DNA from: JADGNZ01 sp963715895
Lineage (GTDB): Bacteria > Acidobacteriota > Thermoanaerobaculia > Gp7-AA8
DNA length: 64,000 bases
Assembly (NCBI GenBank): GCA_963715895.1
Contig: OY970284.1
Span: 5,146,001-5,210,000 of the forward strand
Direction: 5' to 3'
In this document: piece after piece, positions 61,270-64,000 of the stretch
Layout: each line of letters begins with the position of its first letter
Numbering within the stretch: position 1 is the stretch's first letter
Position numbers and translations under genes: made by a program
The notes under the pieces: generated by a model
Databases searched by the model: none
Seen by the model: the letters and a program-made list of their open reading frames with translations, nothing else
What the model was told of the DNA's origin: nothing

Positions 61270-64000
61270 GTGGAACTGTCACGTAGGGGTTTCCTGAAGG
61301 CGACGACAATCGGTGGCGCAGTCGCCCTGGGGTTCGATCTCACCAAAGCCCACGCGGAGATGCGGGAGTTCAAAATCTCCCGCACGACCGAGACGCGCAG
61401 CATCTGTCCGTACTGCGCTGTTTCCTGCGGCGTGATCATCCACACGCTCGGCGACCGCTCGAAAAATGCCACCTCCTCGGTGGTGCATATCGAAGGTGAT
61501 CCCGATCATCCGGTCAGCCGCGGCAGCCTCTGTCCCAAGGGCATCACCCTCAAGGACGACATCAACAACACCAACCGCATCACCTCTCCGAAGGTGCGCC
61601 GGCCCGGCTCCGATCACTGGGAGAGCATCAGTTGGGACGACGCCATCGCCGGGATCGCCCGGCACATCAAGGACACCCGCGACCGCTGTTTCGTGGCCAA
61701 GAACGCGGCCGGACAGGTGGTGAACCGCAATCCCGGCATGGCCATGATCGGCGGCTGCACCGATACCAACGAATTCAACTTCCTGCAGTGGAAGGCCATC
61801 ACCGGCCTGGGGGTGCCGTACCGGGATACCCAGGCCAGAGTTTGACACGGCCCCACGGTGGCCAGTTTGGCCGCCACATTTGGCCGTGGAGCGATGACCA
61901 ACGGATGGGTCGACATCAAGAACGCCGACGTCATCCTGGCCATGGGCGGTAACCCCGCCGAAAACCATCCTGTCGGCTTCAAGTGGTTCATGGAAGCGAG
62001 GAAGACGCGGGGCGCGAAGATCATCGCCGTCGACCCGCGCTTCACTCGGACGGCAGCGGTGGCCGACCTCCACTCACCCATCCGCTCGGGGACGGACATC
62101 GCCTACCTGCTTGGCCTGATCCGCTATGCCATCAACACCGGCCGCTTCCATTCCGACTATGTGAAGATCCATACGAACGCGCCTTACATCGTGAACGACA
62201 AGTACGCGTTCAATGACGGTCTGTTCTCCGGCTTCGATTCCGCCAAGCATCAGTATGTGAAAGACAGTTGGGCGTACGAGGCCGATCCGAAGACGAAGGG
62301 ATATACGCTCGATCCTACGCTGCAGCATCCCCGCAGCGTGTTCCAGCTCCTGAAGCAGCACGTCGACCGCTACACGCCGGAGATGGTGGAGCGGATCTGC
62401 GGCACGCCGAAGGAGACCTTCCTGAAGGTCGCCGACATCGTCACCTCCACCGGCAACGCCCAGCGCGTCGGGACGATCACGTACGCGCTGGGATGGACGC
62501 AGCATTCGACCGGCGTCCAGATCATCCGGGCCGGAGCAATGCTGCAGCTCCTTCTCGGTAACGTCGGCAGGCCAGGCGGCGGCGTGAACGCCTTCCGCGG
62601 ACACTCGAACATTCAGGGAGCGACCGATACGGCCGGAACGTTCGAGATCCTTCCCGGCTACCTGAAAACACCCGCCGCGGCCGCCCAGACGCTGGCCGAC
62701 TACTACACGGCCGCCGTACCGACCACACTCAACAAAGAGGCGTGGACCTCGATGAACTACTGGGTCAATTACCCGAAGTTCATGGTGTCTCTGCTCAAGT
62801 CCATCTATGGCAACGCCGCGACGAAGGATAACGACTACGGCTACGCCTGGCTCCCCAAGGTGGATGGCAACTATTCGTGGATGTACATCTACGACGACAT
62901 GTACCGCGGCAGCTCGATGCGGGCCGGCGGCAAGGAGCCCGGTCCTGAAGGCTTCATTACCTTCGGCATGAACCCGGTCGGACTGGGGCCCAATTCGAAG
63001 AAGATGATCGCCGCCTTATCGAAGCTGAAGTGGGCGGTGGTGATCGAGAACGTGGAGACAGAGACCGCCCGCTTCTGGAACGCGCCGTCCCAATATGGCG
63101 GCGCGCCGCCGTCCAAGATCCAGACGGAGGTCTACATGCTGCCGGCGGCCTCCTTCGCGGAAAAGGACGGCACGTTCACGAACTCCGCGCGCTGGCTGCA
63201 ATGGAAGTGGAAGGCGCTCGATCCGCCCGGACAGGCCAGGAGCGATCAGGAGATCATCTCCCGCATCTTCCTGGCCGTGCAGAACCTCTATCGCAAGGAA
63301 GGTGGCGCGCTTCCCGAGCAGGTGCTGAACGTCAACTGGGCGTACAGCAACCCGACCAACCCCGATCTCTCCGAGGTGTTGAAGGAGATGAATGGGAAAG
63401 CGCTGGCCGACCTTCACGATCCGGCCGATCCGACGAAGGTCCTCAAGACCGCCGGCCAGCAGATCGACGGGTTCGGGCAGCTCATGGACGACGGCTCGAC
63501 AATGTGCGGCAACTGGCTGCACTCGGGCGTGTTCACCGAGGCCGGGAACAACGCGCAGCGCCGCAACAACGCTGATCCGACCGGGCTGGGGATGTTCCCC
63601 ACCTGGGCCTTCTCCTGGCCGGCGAACCGGCGGATCATGTACAACCGGGCCTCGGCCGACGCCCAGGGAAATCCGTGGGATCCGACCCGCGTCGGCATCA
63701 AGTGGAACGGCCAGAAGTGGGTCGGCGACGTACCGGACATGAAGCCCGACGCGCCTCCCGGCACCTTCGGCGCCTTCATCATGCTGCCCGAGGGTGTGGG
63801 ACGGCTTTACGCCGGCGCGTTGAATGACGGACCGTTCCCCGAACACTACGAGGCCGTTGAGGCTCCGGTCGACAATCCGCTGCATCCGAAGGTGACCTCC
63901 AATCCGACGGCCTTGAAGTTTGCCTCGGACAAAGACGTGATCGGAGACCGGAAGGACTTCCCGATCGTCTGCACGACCTACCGGCTGACCGAGCACTTCC
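61270..64000 (+). CDS. fdhA: Selenocysteine-containing formate dehydrogenase, alpha subunit (partial)
   Basis: About 910 residues visible; the 3' end is outside the window (FdnG/FdoG are about 1015). GTG start after GGAGG. Twin-arginine signal at 4-10 (SRRGFLK) means export as a folded enzyme. 4Fe-4S ligands are Cys46, Cys49, Cys53 and Cys88. An in-frame UGA at codon 192 lies in TQARV-U-HGPTVASLAATFGRG, exactly the selenocysteine site of FdnG-type enzymes, and the frame continues with WVDIKNADVILAMGGNPAE and later molybdopterin motifs to PIVCTTYRLTEHF at the edge. It oxidises formate to CO2 and feeds the respiratory chain; beta and gamma subunits should follow. Confidence 0.95.
61843..61888 (+). 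promoter_or_regulatory. UGA selenocysteine codon with SECIS-like hairpin
   Basis: UGA is at 61843-61845. Directly after it, CACGGCC (61846-61852) pairs perfectly with GGCCGTG (61882-61888); inside, GGTGGCC (61857-61863) pairs with GGCCGCC (61869-61875, one G-U) around an AGTTT loop. A two-part stem-loop immediately 3' of the UGA is the bacterial SECIS arrangement recognised by SelB. Confidence 0.85.

Noticed and set aside
61018..61845. Truncated 275-residue protein or pseudogene ending at the UGA
   Set aside because: The frame continues with formate dehydrogenase motifs straight after the UGA; selenocysteine insertion explains it better than truncation. The N-terminal extension before 61270 lacks a ribosome site.
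1..64000. tRNA or rRNA genes
   Set aside because: No cloverleaf with conserved T-loop and no rRNA-like sequence was recognised by eye; a covariance search would settle it.

Overview
The window is about 64 kb of GC-rich bacterial DNA with densely packed genes on both strands. Several gene types recall Acidobacteriota or a neighbouring soil phylum: a beta-propeller sensor kinase, an M13 peptidase, a very large carboxypeptidase-regulatory-domain protein, a DUF4097 protein and a selenocysteine formate dehydrogenase. That placement is inference; there is no rRNA or other phylogenetic marker here.

Layout. 0-8 kb is a signalling block: a metallo-beta-lactamase-fold hydrolase, a GAF/PAS kinase with two overlapping receiver genes, and a divergent propeller kinase with a DoxX-like protein and a NarL-type regulator. 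8-11.6 kb has an alpha/beta hydrolase-cupin fusion followed by two more hydrolases. 11.6-16.7 kb encodes a periplasmic molybdenum hydroxylase (diheme cytochrome, 2Fe-2S subunit, molybdopterin subunit) followed by a sigma-54 activator. 16.8-20.9 kb has an M13 metallopeptidase and a DevC/DevA-like ABC exporter. 20.9-24.2 kb is a repeat and mobile region: a strict 21-bp tandem array, an AraC regulator, and an IS110-family element inserted in a large palindromic repeat. 24.2-31.3 kb holds a serine hydrolase, a 1280-residue secreted protein, an ankyrin protein and small cysteine-rich proteins. 31.4-37.9 kb has a Rieske oxygenase with an amino-acid permease, a DUF4097 protein, a methyltransferase and an OmpA-like protein. 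38-43.1 kb is a complete branched-chain amino-acid ABC transporter operon with an internal terminator. 43.2-50.7 kb is mixed, including a small-protein/nucleotide-hydrolase-like gene pair. 50.9-54.9 kb has an HtrA protease and ribD/ribE, with a toxin-antitoxin module and a broken hicB-like gene between them. A second 21-bp array follows ribE. 55.5-61 kb has unknown genes, trpE and an aroD-aroE fusion. The window ends inside a formate dehydrogenase gene that reads through an in-frame UGA.

Most unusual features: two independent tandem arrays, each with an exact 21-bp period (28 and 20 units, no indels); at least seven intergenic hairpin elements built from 7-bp repeats in inverted arms; an IS110 element whose 246-nt leader contains short matches, in canonical order, to its target and donor flanks, as expected for a bridge RNA; a TA module inside the riboflavin genes; and a 54-residue protein paired with a TIR/deoxyribosyltransferase-like protein.
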